Position numbers and translations under genes: made by a program. From Anniella stebbinsi (Eukaryota > Chordata > Lepidosauria > Squamata > Anniellidae): DNA of 64,000 bases. The notes beneath the pieces are model-generated. The model had not been told where the DNA came from. It worked only from the letters and a program-made list of their open reading frames with translations, and ran no database searches. Where the stretch lies: the NCBI GenBank assembly GCA_029215795.1, contig JARDYH010000020.1, positions 1-64,000 on the forward strand, written 5' to 3'. Positions 36,480-48,684 of this stretch are shown piece by piece (positions within the stretch are counted from its first letter, which is position 1; every line of letters starts with the position of its first letter).

Positions 36480-39400
36480 CCTTATTCCATTAGACTTCCC
36501 CTTCCCTCTATACTTCCCCTGCTTCCCCTAGACTTCCCCTAGACTTCCCCTTCTTCCCCTAGACTTCCCCTAGACTTCCCCTTCCTTCTATACTTCCCCT
36601 TCTTCCCCTAGACTTCCCCTTCCCTCTATACTTCCCCTTCTTCCCCTAGACTTCCCCTTCTTCCCCTAGACTTCCTCTTCTTCCCCTGGACTCCCCCTTC
36701 CCTCTATACTTCCCCTTCTTCCCCTAGACTTCCCCTTCTTCCCCTAGACTTCCCCTTCTTCCCCTAGACTTCCCCTAGACTTCCCCTTGCCTCTATACTT
36801 CACCTTCTTTCCCTAGACTTTCTCTTCCCTCTATACTTCCCCTTCTTCCCCTAGACTTCCCCTTCTTCCCCTAGATTTCCCCTTCTTCCCTTAGACTTCC
36901 CCTTCTTCCCCTATACTTCCCCTTCCCTCTATACTTCCCCTTCTTCCCCTAGACTTCCCCTAGACTTCCCCTTCCCGCTATACTTCCCCTTCTTCCCCTA
37001 GACTTCTCCTAGACTTCCCCTTCTTCCCTCTATACTTCCCCTTCTTCCCCTAGACTTCCCCTAGACTTCCCCTTCCCGCTATACTTCCCCTTCTTCCCCT
37101 AGACTTCCCCTAGACTTCCCCTTCTTCCCCTAGACTTCCCCTAGACTTCCCCTTCCCTCTATACTTCCCCTTATTCCATTAGACTTCCCCTTCCCTCTAT
37201 ACTTCCCCTGCTTCCCCTAGACTTCCCCTAGACTTCCCCTTCTTCCCCTAGACTTCCCCTAGACTTCCCCTTCCTTCTATACTTCCCCTTCTTCCCCTAG
37301 ACTTCCCCTTCCCTCTATACTTCCCCTTCTTCCCCTAGACTTCCCCTTCTTCCCCTAGACTTCCCCTTCTTCCCCTAGACTTCCCCATGTTCCCCTAGAC
37401 TTCCCCTAGACTTCCCCTTGCCTCTATACTTCACCTTCTTCCCCTAGACATTCTCTTCCCTCTATACTTCCCCTTCTTCCCCTAGACTTCCCCTTCTTCC
37501 CCTAGACTTCCCCATCTTCCCCTAGACTTCCCCTTCCCTCTAGACTTCCCCTTCTTCCCCTAGACTTCCCCTAGACTTCCCTTCCCTCTATACTTCCCCT
37601 TCTTCCCCTTGACTTCCCCTAGACTTCCCCTTCCCATTCTACTTCCCCTTCTTCCCCTAGACTTCCCCTTCTTCCCCTAGACTTCCCCTTCTTCCCCTAG
37701 ACTTCCCCTTCTTCCCCTAGACTTCCCCTTCCCTCTATACTTCCCCTTCTTCCCCTAGACTTCCCCTAGACTTCCCCTTCCCTCTATACTTCCCCTTCTT
37801 CCCCTAGACTTCCCCTAGACTTCCCCTTCCCTCTATACCTCCCCTTCTTCCCCTAGACTTCCCCTTCCCTCTATACTTCCCCTTCTTCCCCTAGACTTCC
37901 CCTAGACTTCCCCTTCCCTCTATACTTCCCCTTCTTCCATTAGACTTCCCCTTCCCTCTATACTTCCCCTGCTTCCCCTAGACTTCCCCTAGACTTCCCC
38001 TTCTTCCCCTAGACTTCCCCTTTTTCCCCTAGACTTCCCCTTCCCTCTATACATCCCCTTCTTCCCCTAGACTTCCCCTTTCCTCTATACTTCCCCTTCT
38101 TCCCCTATACTTCTCCTTCTTCCCCTAGACTACCTCTTCTTCCCCTAGACTTCCCCTTCCCTCTATACTTCCCCTTCTTCCCCTAGACTTCCCCTTCTTC
38201 CCTTAGACTTCCCCTTCTTCCCCTAGACTTCCCATTCTTCCCCTAGACTTCCCCTTCTTCCCCTAAACTTCCCCTAGACTTCCCATTGCCTCTATACTTC
38301 CCCTTCTTCCCCTAGACTTTCTCTTCCCTCTATACTTCCCCTTCTTCCCCTAGATTTCCCTTCTTCCCCTAGACTTCCCCTTCTTCCCCTAGACTTCCCC
38401 TTCCCTCTATACTTCCCCTTCTTCCCCTAGACTTCCCCTAGACTTCCCTTCCCTCTATACTTCCCCTTCTTCCCCTAGACTTCCCCTAGACTTCCCCTTC
38501 CCTCTCTACTTCCCCTTCTTCCCCTAGACATCCCCTTCTTCCCCTAGACTTCCCCTTCCCTCTATACTTCCCCTTCTTCCCCTACACTTCCCCTTCCCTC
38601 TATACTTCCCCTTCTTCCCCTAGACTTCCCCTAGACTTCCCCTTCCCTCTATACTTCCCCTTCTTCCCCTAGACTTCCCCTAGACTTCCCCTTCCCTCTA
38701 TACTTCCCCTTCTTCCCCTAGACTTCCCCTAGACTTCCCTTCCCTCTATACTTCCCCTTCTTCCCCTAGACTTCCCCTAGACTTCCCCTTCCCTCTCTAC
38801 TTCCCCTTCTTCCCCTAGACATCCCCTTCTTCCCCTAGACTTCCCCTTCTTCCCCTAGACTTCCCCTAGACTTCCCCTTCCCTCTATACTTCCCCTTCTT
38901 CCCCTACACTTCCCCTTCCCTCTATACTTCCCCTTCTTCCCCTAGACTTCCCCTTCCCTCTATACTACCCCTGCTTCCCCTAGACTTCCCCTAGACTTCT
39001 CCTTCTTCCCCTAGACTTCCCCTAGACTTCCCTTCCCTCTATACTTCCCCTTCTTCCCCTAGACTTCCCCTAGACTTCCCCTTCCCTCTCTACTTCCCCT
39101 TCTTCCCCTAGACTTCCCCTTCTTCCCCTAGACTTCCCCTTCTTCCCCTAGACTTCCCCTTCCCTCTATACTTCCCCTTCTTCCATTAGACTTCCCCTTC
39201 CCTCTATACTTCCCCTGCTTCCCCTAGACTTCCCCTAGACTTCCCCTTCTTCGCCTAGACTTCCCCTAGACTTCCCCTTCCCTCTATACGTCCCCTTCTT
39301 CCCCTAGACTTCCCCTTTCCTCTATACTTCCCCTTCTTCCCCTAGACTTCTCCTTCTTCCCCTAGACTACCTCTTCTTCCCCTAGACTTCCCCTTCCCTC

Positions 39401-40680
39401 TATACTTCCCCTTTTCCCCTAGATTTCCCCTTCTTCCCTTAGACTTCCCCTTCTTCCCCTAGACTTCCCATTCTTCCCCTAGACTTCCCCTTCTTCCCCT
39501 AGACTTCCCCTAGACTTCCCATTGCCTCTATACTTCCCCTTCTTCCCCTAGACTTTCTCTTCCCTCTATACTTCCCCTTCTTCCCCTAGACTTCCCCTTC
39601 TTCCCCTAGACTTCCCCTTTTTCCCCTAGACTTCCCCTTCCCTCTATACTTCCTCTTCTTCCCCTAGATTTCCCCTTCTTCCCCTAGACTTCCCCTTCTT
39701 CCCCTAGACTTCCCGTAGACTTCCCCTTCCCTCTATACCTTCCCTTCTTCCCCTTCTTCCCCTAGACTTCCCCTTCTACCCCTAGACTTCCCCTGGACTT
39801 CCCCTTCCCTCTATACTTCCCCTTCTTCCCCTAGACTTTCTCTTCCCTCTATACTTCCCCTTCTTCCCCTAGACTTCCCCTTCTTCCCCTAGACTTCCCC
39901 TTCCCTCTATACTTCCCCTTCTTCCCCTAGACTTCCCCTAGACTTCCCTTCCCTCTATAATTCCCCTTCTTCCCCTAGACTTCCCCTTCCCTCTCTACTT
40001 CCCCTTCTTCCCCTAGACTTCCCCTTCTTCCCCTAGACTTCCCCTTCTTCCCCTAGACTTCCCCTTTCCCTCTATACTTCCCCTTCTTCCATTAGACTTC
40101 CCCTTCCCTCTATACTTCCCCTGCTTCCCCTAGACTTCCCCTTCCCTCTATACTTCCCCTTCTTCCCCTAGACTTCCCCTTCTTCCCCTAGACTTCCTCT
40201 TCTTCCCCTAGACTTCCGCTTCCCTCTATACTTCCCCTTCTTCCCCTAGACTTCCCCTTCTTCCCTTAGACTTCCCCTTCTTCCCCTATACTTCCCCTTC
40301 CCTCTATACTTCCCCTTCTTCCCCTAGACTTCCCCTAGACTTCCCCTTCCCGCTATACTTTTCCTTCTTCCCCTAGACTTCCCCTTCTTCCCCTAGACTT
40401 CCCCTTCCATCTATACTTCCCCTTCTTCCCCTAGACTTCTCCTAGACTTCCCCTTCTTCCCCTAGACTTCCCCTTCTTCCCCTAGACTTCCCGTAGACTT
40501 CCCCTTCCCTCTATACTTTCCCTTCTTCCCCTAGACTTCCCCAAGACTCCCCCTTCTTCCCCTAGACTTCCCCTAGACTTCCCCTTCCCTCTATACTTCC
40601 CCTTCTTCCATTAGACTTCCCCTTCCCTCTATACTTCCCCTGCTTCCCCTAGACTTCCCCTAGACTTCTCCTTCTTCCCC
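36480..40680 (+). repeat. Ragged left edge of domain 2 with local duplications
   Basis: This stretch carries domain-2 variants, but its long-range order does not match the regular 4,444-bp unit, and private variants are more frequent (for example GGACTCCCCC near 36,690, CCCCATGTTCC at 37,383-37,393 and CTCCCCTTCTTCC near 37,839). Two short internal duplications are visible. CTTATTCCATTAG plus about 0.2 kb of following sequence, including the CTTCCTTCTATAC variant (36,581 and 37,270), is repeated at 689 bp. A block with CTCTCTACTTCCCC followed by CTAGACATCC (A of ACATCC at 38530 and 38821) is repeated at 291 bp. Such disorder at an array edge fits less frequent exchange there. The call is on pattern only. 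Confidence 0.6.
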
Positions 40681-43442
40681 TTAACTTCCCCTAGACTTCC
40701 CTTCCCTCTATACTTCCCCTTCTTCCCCTAGACTTCCATTAGACTTCCCCTTCCCTCTCAACATCCCCTTCTTCCCCTAGACTTCTCCTTCTTCCCCTAG
40801 ACTTCCCCTTCTTCCCCTAGACTTCCCCTTCCCTCTATACTTCCCCTTCTTCCATTAGACTTCCCCTTCCCTCTATACTTCCCCTGCTTCCCCTAGACTT
40901 CCCCTAGACTTCCCCTTCTTCCCCTAGACTTCCCCTAGACTTCCCCTTCCCTCTATACTTCCCCTTCTTCCCCTAGACTTCCCCTTCCCTCTATACTTCC
41001 CCTTCTTCCCCTAAACTTCCCCTTCTTCCCCTAGACTTCCTCTTCTTCCCCTAGACTTCCCCTTCCCTCTATACTTCCCCTTCTTCCCCTAGACTACCCC
41101 TTCTTCCCTTAGACTTCCCCTTCTTCCCCTATACTTCCCCTTCCCTCTATACTTCCCCTTCTTCCCCTAGACTTCCCCTAGACTTCCCCTTTTTCCCCTA
41201 GACTTCCCCTAGACTTCCCCTTCCCTCTATACTTCCCCTTCTTTCCCTAGACTTCCCCTTCCCTCTATACTTCCCCTTCTTCCCCTAGACTTCCCCTTCT
41301 TCCCCTAGACTTCCTCTTCTTCCCCTAGACTTCCCCTTCCCTCTATACTTCCCCTTCTTCCCCTAGACTTCCCCTTCTTCCTTTAGACTTCCCCTTCTTC
41401 CCCTATACTTCCCCTTCCCTCTGTAATACCCCTTCTTCCCCTAGACTTCCCCTAGACTTCCCCTTCCCTCTATACTTCCCCTTCTTCCCCTAGATTTCCC
41501 CTTCTTCCCTTAGACTTCCCCTTCTTCCCCTATACTTCCCCTTCCCTCTGTACTTCCCCTTCTTCCCCTAGACTTCCCCTAGACTTGCCCTTCCCGCTAT
41601 ACTTCCCCTTCTTCCCCTAGACTTCTCCTAGACTTCCCCTTCATCCCCTAGACTTCCCCTTCTTCCCCTAGACTTCCCGTAGACTTCCCCTTCCCTCTAT
41701 ACTTTCCCTTCTTCCCCTAGACTTCCCCTAGACTTCCCCTTCTTCCCCTAGACTTCCCCTAGACTTCCCCTTCCCTCTATACTTCCCCTTATTCCATTAG
41801 ACTTCCCCTTCCCTCTATACTTCCCCTGCTTCCCCTAGACTTCCCCTAGACTTCCCCTTCTTCCCCTAGACTTCCCCTAGACTTCCCCTTCCTTCTATAC
41901 TTCCCCTTCTTCCCCTAGACTTCCCCTTCCCTCTATACTTCCCCTTCTTCCCCTAGACTTCCCCTTCTTCCCCTAGACTTCCCCTTCTTCCCCTAGACTT
42001 CCCCTTCTTCCCCTAGACTTCCCCTTGTTCCCCTAGACTTCCCCTAGACTTCCCCTTGCCTCTATACTTCCCCTTCTTCCCCTAGACTTTCTCTTCCCTC
42101 TATACTTCCCCTTCTTCCCCTAGACTTCCCCTTCTTCCCCTAGACTTCCCCATCTTCCCCTAGACTTCCCCTTCCCTCTAGACTTCCCCTTCTTCCCCTA
42201 GACTTCCCCTAGACTTCCCCTTCTTCCCCTAGACTTCCCCTTCCCATTCTACTTCCCCTTCTTCCCCTAGACTTCCCCTTCTTCCCCTAGACTTCCCCTT
42301 CTTCCCCTAGACTTCCCCTTCTTCCCCTAGACTTCCCCTTCCCTCTATACTTCCCCTTCTTCACCTAGACTTCCCCTAGACTTCCCCTTCCCTCTATACT
42401 TCCCCTTCTTCCCCTAGACTTCCCCTAGACTTCCCCTTCCCTCTATACTTCCCCTTCTTCCCCTAGACTTCCCCTAGACTTCCCTTCCCTCTATACTTCC
42501 CCTTCTTCCCCTAGACTTCCCCTAGACTTCCCCTTCCCTCTCTACTTCCCCTTCTTCCCCTAGACATCCCCTTCTTCCCCTAGACTTCCCCTTCTTCCCC
42601 TAGACTTCCCCTAGACTTCCCCTTCCCTCTATACTTCCCCTTCTTCCCCTACACTTCCCCTTCCCTCTATACTTCCCCTTCTTCCCCTAGACTTCCCCTT
42701 CCCTCTATACTACCCCTGCTTCCCCTAGACTTCCCCTAGACTTCTCCTTCTTCCCCTAGACTTCCCCTAGACTTCCCTTCCCTCTATACTTCCCCTTCTT
42801 CCCCTAGACTTCCCCTAGACTTCCCCTTCCCTCTCTACTTCCCCTTCTTCCCCTAGACTTCCCCTTCTTCCCCTAGACTTCCCCTTCTTCCCCTAGACTT
42901 CCCCTTCCCTCTATACTTCCCCTTCTTCCATTAGACTTCCCCTTCCCTCTATACTTCCCCTGCTTCCCCTAGACTTCCCCTAGACTTCCCCTTCTTCGCC
43001 TAGACTTCCCCTAGACTTCCCCTTCCCTCTATACGTCCCCTTCTTCCCCTAGACTTCCCCTTTCCTCTATACTTCCCCTTCTTCCCCTAGACTTCTCCTT
43101 CTTCCCCTAGACTACCTCTTCTTCCCCTAGACTTCCCCTTCCCTCTATACTTCCCCTTTTCCCCTAGATTTCCCCTTCTTCCCTTAGACTTCCCCTTCTT
43201 CCCCTAGACTTCCCATTCTTCCCCTAGACTTCCCCTTCTTCCCCTAGACTTCCCCTAGACTTCCCATTGCCTCTATACTTCCCCTTCTTCCCCTAGACTT
43301 TCTCTTCCCTCTATACTTCCCCTTCTTCCCCTAGACTTCCCCTTCTTCCCCTAGACTTCCCCTTTTTCCCCTAGACTTCCCCTTCCCTCTATACTTCCTC
43401 TTCTTCCCCTAGATTTCCCCTTCTTCCCCTAGACTTCCCCTT

Positions 43443-43844
43443 CTTCCCCTAGACTTCCCGTAGACTTCCCCTTCCCTCTATACCTTCCCTTCTTCCCCTT
43501 CTTCCCCTAGACTTCCCCTTCTACCCCTAGACTTCCCCTGGACTTCCCCTTCCCTCTATACTTCCCCTTCTTCCCCTAGACTTTCTCTTCCCTCTATACT
43601 TCCCCTTCTTCCCCTAGACTTCCCCTTCTTCCCCTAGACTTCCCCTTCCCTCTATACTTCCCCTTCTTCCCCTAGACTTCCCCTAGACTTCCCTTCCCTC
43701 TATACTTCCCCTTCTTCCCCTAGACTTCCCCTTCCCTCTCTACTTCCCCTTCTTCCCCTAGACTTCCCCTTCTTCCCCTAGACTTCCCCTTCTTCCCCTA
43801 GACTTCCCCTTTCCCTCTATACTTCCCCTTCTTCCATTAGACTT
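43443..43844 (+). repeat. Local 426-bp tandem duplication, first copy
   Basis: This block contains CTATACCTTCCC (TACC at 43481), CCCCTTCTACCCC, CCCTGGACTTCC and CTAGACTTTCTC, and recurs 426 bp on (TACC at 43907). The match runs from about 43,443 until CTTCCATTAGAC near 43,842, where the second copy has CTTCCCCTAGAC. It accounts for much of the extra length of the 4,095-bp unit in which it sits; other domain-2 units have this block once. Confidence 0.8.
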
Positions 43845-43868
43845 CCCCTTCCCTCTATACTTCCCCTG

Positions 43869-44270
43869 CTTCCCCTAGACTTCCCGTAGACTTCCCCTTC
43901 CCTCTATACCTTCCCTTCTTCCCCTTCTTCCCCTAGACTTCCCCTTCTACCCCTAGACTTCCCCTGGACTTCCCCTTCCCTCTATACTTCCCCTTCTTCC
44001 CCTAGACTTTCTCTTCCCTCTATACTTCCCCTTCTTCCCCTAGACTTCCCCTTCTTCCCCTAGACTTCCCCTTCCCTCTATACTTCCCCTTCTTCCCCTA
44101 GACTTCCCCTAGACTTCCCTTCCCTCTATACTTCCCCTTCTTCCCCTAGACTTCCCCTTCCCTCTCTACTTCCCCTTCTTCCCCTAGACTTCCCCTTCTT
44201 CCCCTAGACTTCCCCTTCTTCCCCTAGACTTCCCCTTTCCCTCTATACTTCCCCTTCTTCCCCTAGACTT
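43869..44270 (+). repeat. Local 426-bp tandem duplication, second copy
   Basis: This is the partner of 43,443-43,844, entered from CCCTGCTTCCCCTAGACTTCCC. After about 44,270 it continues with CTAGACTTCCCCTTCTTCC words leading to CTTCCGCTTCCC near 44,311, which in other units follows the single copy after a longer stretch. A short deletion therefore seems to accompany the duplication. Confidence 0.75.
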
Positions 44271-47200
44271 CCCCTTCTTCCCCTAGACTTCCTCTTCTTC
44301 CCCTAGACTTCCGCTTCCCTCTATACTTCCCCTTCTTCCCCTAGACTTCCCCTTCTTCCCTTAGACTTCCCCTTCTTCCCCTATACTTCCCCTTCCCTCT
44401 ATACTTCCCCTTCTTCCCCTAGACTTCCCCTAGACTTCCCCTTCCCGCTATACTTTTCCTTCTTCCCCTAGACTTCCCCTTCTTCCCCTAGACTTCCCCT
44501 TCCATCTATACTTCCCCTTCTTCCCCTAGACTTCTCCTAGACTTCCCCTTCTTCCCCTAGACTTCCCCTTCTTCCCCTAGACTTCCCGTAGACTTCCCCT
44601 TCCCTCTATACTTTCCCTTCTTCCCCTAGACTTCCCCAAGACTCCCCCTTCTTCCCCTAGACTTCCCCTAGACTTCCCCTTCCCTCTATACTTCCCCTTC
44701 TTCCATTAGACTTCCCCTTCCCTCTATACTTCCCCTGCTTCCCCTAGACTTCCCCTAGACTTCTCCTTCTTCCCCTTAACTTCCCCTAGACTTCCCTTCC
44801 CTCTATACTTCCCCTTCTTCCCCTAGACTTCCATTAGACTTCCCCTTCCCTCTCAACATCCCCTTCTTCCCCTAGACTTCTCCTTCTTCCCCTAGACTTC
44901 CCCTTCTTCCCCTAGACTTCCCCTTCCCTCTATACTTCCCCTTCTTCCATTAGACTTCCCCTTCCCTCTATACTTCCCCTGCTTCCCCTAGACTTCCCCT
45001 AGACTTCCCCTTCTTCCCCTAGACTTCCCCTAGACTTCCCCTTCCCTCTATACTTCCCCTTCTTCCCCTAGACTTCCCCTTCCCTCTATACTTCCCCTTC
45101 TTCCCCTAAACTTCCCCTTCTTCCCCTAGACTTCCTCTTCTTCCCCTAGACTTCCCCTTCCCTCTATACTTCCCCTTCTTCCCCTAGACTACCCCTTCTT
45201 CCCTTAGACTTCCCCTTCTTCCCCTATACTTCCCCTTCCCTCTATACTTCCCCTTCTTCCCCTAGACTTCCCCTAGACTTCCCCTTTTTCCCCTAGACTT
45301 CCCCTAGACTTCCCCTTCCCTCTATACTTCCCCTTCTTTCCCTAGACTTCCCCTTCCCTCTATACTTCCCCTTCTTCCCCTAGACTTCCCCTTCTTCCCC
45401 TAGACTTCCTCTTCTTCCCCTAGACTTCCCCTTCCCTCTATACTTCCCCTTCTTCCCCTAGACTTCCCCTTCTTCCTTTAGACTTCCCCTTCTTCCCCTA
45501 TACTTCCCCTTCCCTCTGTAATACCCCTTCTTCCCCTAGACTTCCCCTAGACTTCCCCTTCCCTTATACTTCCCCTTCTTCCCCTAGATTTCCCCTTCTT
45601 CCCTTAGACTTCCCCTTCTTCCCCTATACTTCCCCTTCCCTCTGTACTTCCCCTTCTTCCCCTAGACTTCCCCTAGACTTCCCCTTCCCGCTATACTTCC
45701 CCTTCTTCCCCTAGACTTCTCCTAGACTTCCCCTTCATCCCCTAGACTTCCCCTTCTTCCCCTAGACTTCCCGTAGACTTCCCCTTCCCTCTATACTTTC
45801 CCTTCTTCCCCTAGACTTCCCCTAGACTTCCCCTTCTTCCCCTAGACTTCCCCTAGACTTCCCCTTCCCTCTATACTTCCCCTTATTCCATTAGACTTCC
45901 CCTTCCCTCTATACTTCCCCTGCTTCCCCTAGACTTCCCCTAGACTTCCCCTTCTTCCCCTAGACTTCCCCTAGACTTCCCCTTCCTTCTATACTTCCCC
46001 TTCTTCCCCTAGACTTCCCCTTCCCTCTATACTTCCCCTTCTTCCCCTAGACTTCCCCTTCTTCCCCTAGACTTCCCCTTCTTCCCCTAGACTTCCCCTT
46101 CTTCCCCTAGACTTCCCCTTGTTCCCCTAGACTTCCCCTAGACTTCCCCTTGCCTCTATACTTCACCTTCTTCCCCTAGACTTTCTCTTCCCTCTATACT
46201 TCCCCTTCTTCCCCTAGACTTCCCCTTCTTCCCCTAGACTTCCCCATCTTCCCCTAGACTTCCCCTTCCCTCTAGACTTCCCCTTCTTCCCCTAGACTTC
46301 CCCTAGTCTTCCCCTTCTTCCCCTAGACTTCCCCTTCCCATTCTACTTCCCCTTCTTCCCCTAGACTTCCCCTTCTTCCCCTAGACTTCCCCTTCTTCCC
46401 CTAGACTTCCCCTTCTTCCCCTAGACTTCCCCTTCCCTCTATACTTCCCCTTCTTCCCCTAGACTTCCCCTAGACTTCCCCTTCCCTCTATACTTCCCCT
46501 TCTTCCCCTAGACTTCCCCTAGACTTCCCCTTCCCTCTATACTTCCCCTTCTTCCCCTAGACTTCCCCTAGACTTCCCTTCCCTCTATACTTCCCCTTCT
46601 TCCCCTAGACTTCCCCTAGACTTCCCCTTCCCTCTCTACTTCCCCTTCTTCCCCTAGACATCCCCTTCTTCCCCTAGACTTCCCCTTCTTCCCCTAGACT
46701 TCCCCTAGACTTCCCCTTCCCTCTATACTTCCCCTTCTTCCCCTACACTTCCCCTTCCCTCTATACTTCCCCTTCTTCCCCTAGACTTCCCCTTCCCTCT
46801 ATACTACCCCTGCTTCCCCTAGACTTCCCCTAGACTTCTCCTTCTTCCCCTAGACTTCCCCTAGACTTCCCTTCCCTCTATACTTCCCCTTCTTCCCCTT
46901 GACTTCCCCTAGACTTCCCCTTCCCTCTCTACTTCCCCTTCTTCCCCTAGACTTCCCCTTCTTCCCCTAGACTTCCCCTTCTTCCCCTAGACTTCCCCTT
47001 CCCTCTATACTTCCCCTTCTTCCATTAGACTTCCCCTTCCCTCTATACTTCCCCTGCTTCCCCTAGACTTCCCCTAGACTTCCCCTTCTTCGCCTAGACT
47101 TCCCCTAGACTTCCCCTTCCCTCTATACGTCCCCTTCTTCCCCTAGACTTCCCCTTTCCTCTATACTTCCCCTTCTTCCCCTAGACTTCTCCTTCTTCCC

Positions 47201-48684
47201 CTAGACTACCTCTTCTTCCCCTAGACTTCCCCTTCCCTCTATACTTCCCCTTTTCCCCTAGATTTCCCCTTCTTCCCTTAGATTTCCCCTTCTTCCCCTA
47301 GACTTCCCATTCTTCCCCTAGACTTCCCCTTCTTCCCCTAGACTTCCCCTAGACTTCCCATTGCCTCTATACTTCCCCTTCTTCCCCTAGACTTTCTCTT
47401 CCCTCTATACTTCCCCTTCTTCCCCTAGACTTCCCCTTCTTCCCCTAGACTTCCCCTTTTTCCCCTAGACTTCCCCTTCCCTCTATACTTCCTCTTCTTC
47501 CCCTAGATTTCCCCTTCTTCCCCTAGACTTCCCCTTCTTCCCCTAGACTTCCCGTAGACTTCCCCTTCCCTCTATACCTTCCCTTCTTCCCCTTCTTCCC
47601 CTAGACTTCCCCTTCTACCCCTAGACTTCCCCTGGACTTCCCCTTCCCTCTATACTTCCCCTTCTTCCCCTAGACTTTCTCTTCCCTCTATACTTCCCCT
47701 TCTTCCCCTAGACTTCCCCTTCTTCCCCTAGACTTCCCCTTCCCTCTATACTTCCCCTTCTTCCCCTAGACTTCCCCTAGACTTCCCTTCCCTCTATACT
47801 TCCCCTTCTTCCACTAGACTTCCCCTTCCCTCTCTACTTCCCCTTCTTCCCCTAGACTTCCCCTTCTTCCCCTAGACTTCCCCTTCTTCCCCTAGACTTC
47901 CCCTTTCCCTCTATACTTCCCCTTCTTCCATTAGACTTCCCCTTCCCTCTATACTTCCCCTGCTTCCCCTAGACTTCCCCTAGACTTCCCCTTCTTCCCA
48001 TAGACTTCCCGTAGACTTCCCCTTCCCTCTATACTTCCCCTTCTTCCCCTAGACTTCCCCTTCCCTCTATACTTCCCCTTCTTCCCCTAGACTTCCCCTT
48101 CTTCCCCTAGACTTCCTCTTCTTCCCCTAGACTTCCGCTTCCCTCTATACTTCCCCTTCTTCCCCTAGACTTCCCCTTCTTCCCTTAGACTTCCCCTTCT
48201 TCCCCTATACTTCCCCTTCCCTCTATACTTCCCCTTCTTCCCCTAGACTTCCCCTAGACTTCCCCTTCCCGCTATACTTTTCCTTCTTCCCCTAGACTTC
48301 CCCTTCTTCCCCTAGACTTCCCCTTCCATCTATACTTCCCCTTCTTCCCCTAGACTTCTCCTAGACTTCCCCTTCTTCCCCTAGACTTCCCCTTCTTCCC
48401 CTAGACTTCCCGTAGACTTCCCCTTCCCTCTATACTTTCCCTTCTTCCCCTAGACTTCCCCAAGACTCCCCCTTCTTCCCCTAGACTTCCCCTAGACTTC
48501 CCCTTCCCTCTATACTTCCCCTTCTTCCATTAGACTTCCCCTTCCCTCTATACTTCCCCTGCTTCCCCTAGACTTCCCCTAGACTTCTCCTTCTTCCCCT
48601 TAACTTCCCCTAGACTTCCCTTCCCTCTATACTTCCCCTTCTTCCCCTAGACTTCCATTAGACTTCCCCTTCCCTCTCAACATC

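Noticed and set aside
37383..37393. CCCCATGTTCC as a start codon
   Set aside because: It is a single variant word followed by TAG within a few codons in the surrounding repeats, with no ORF.
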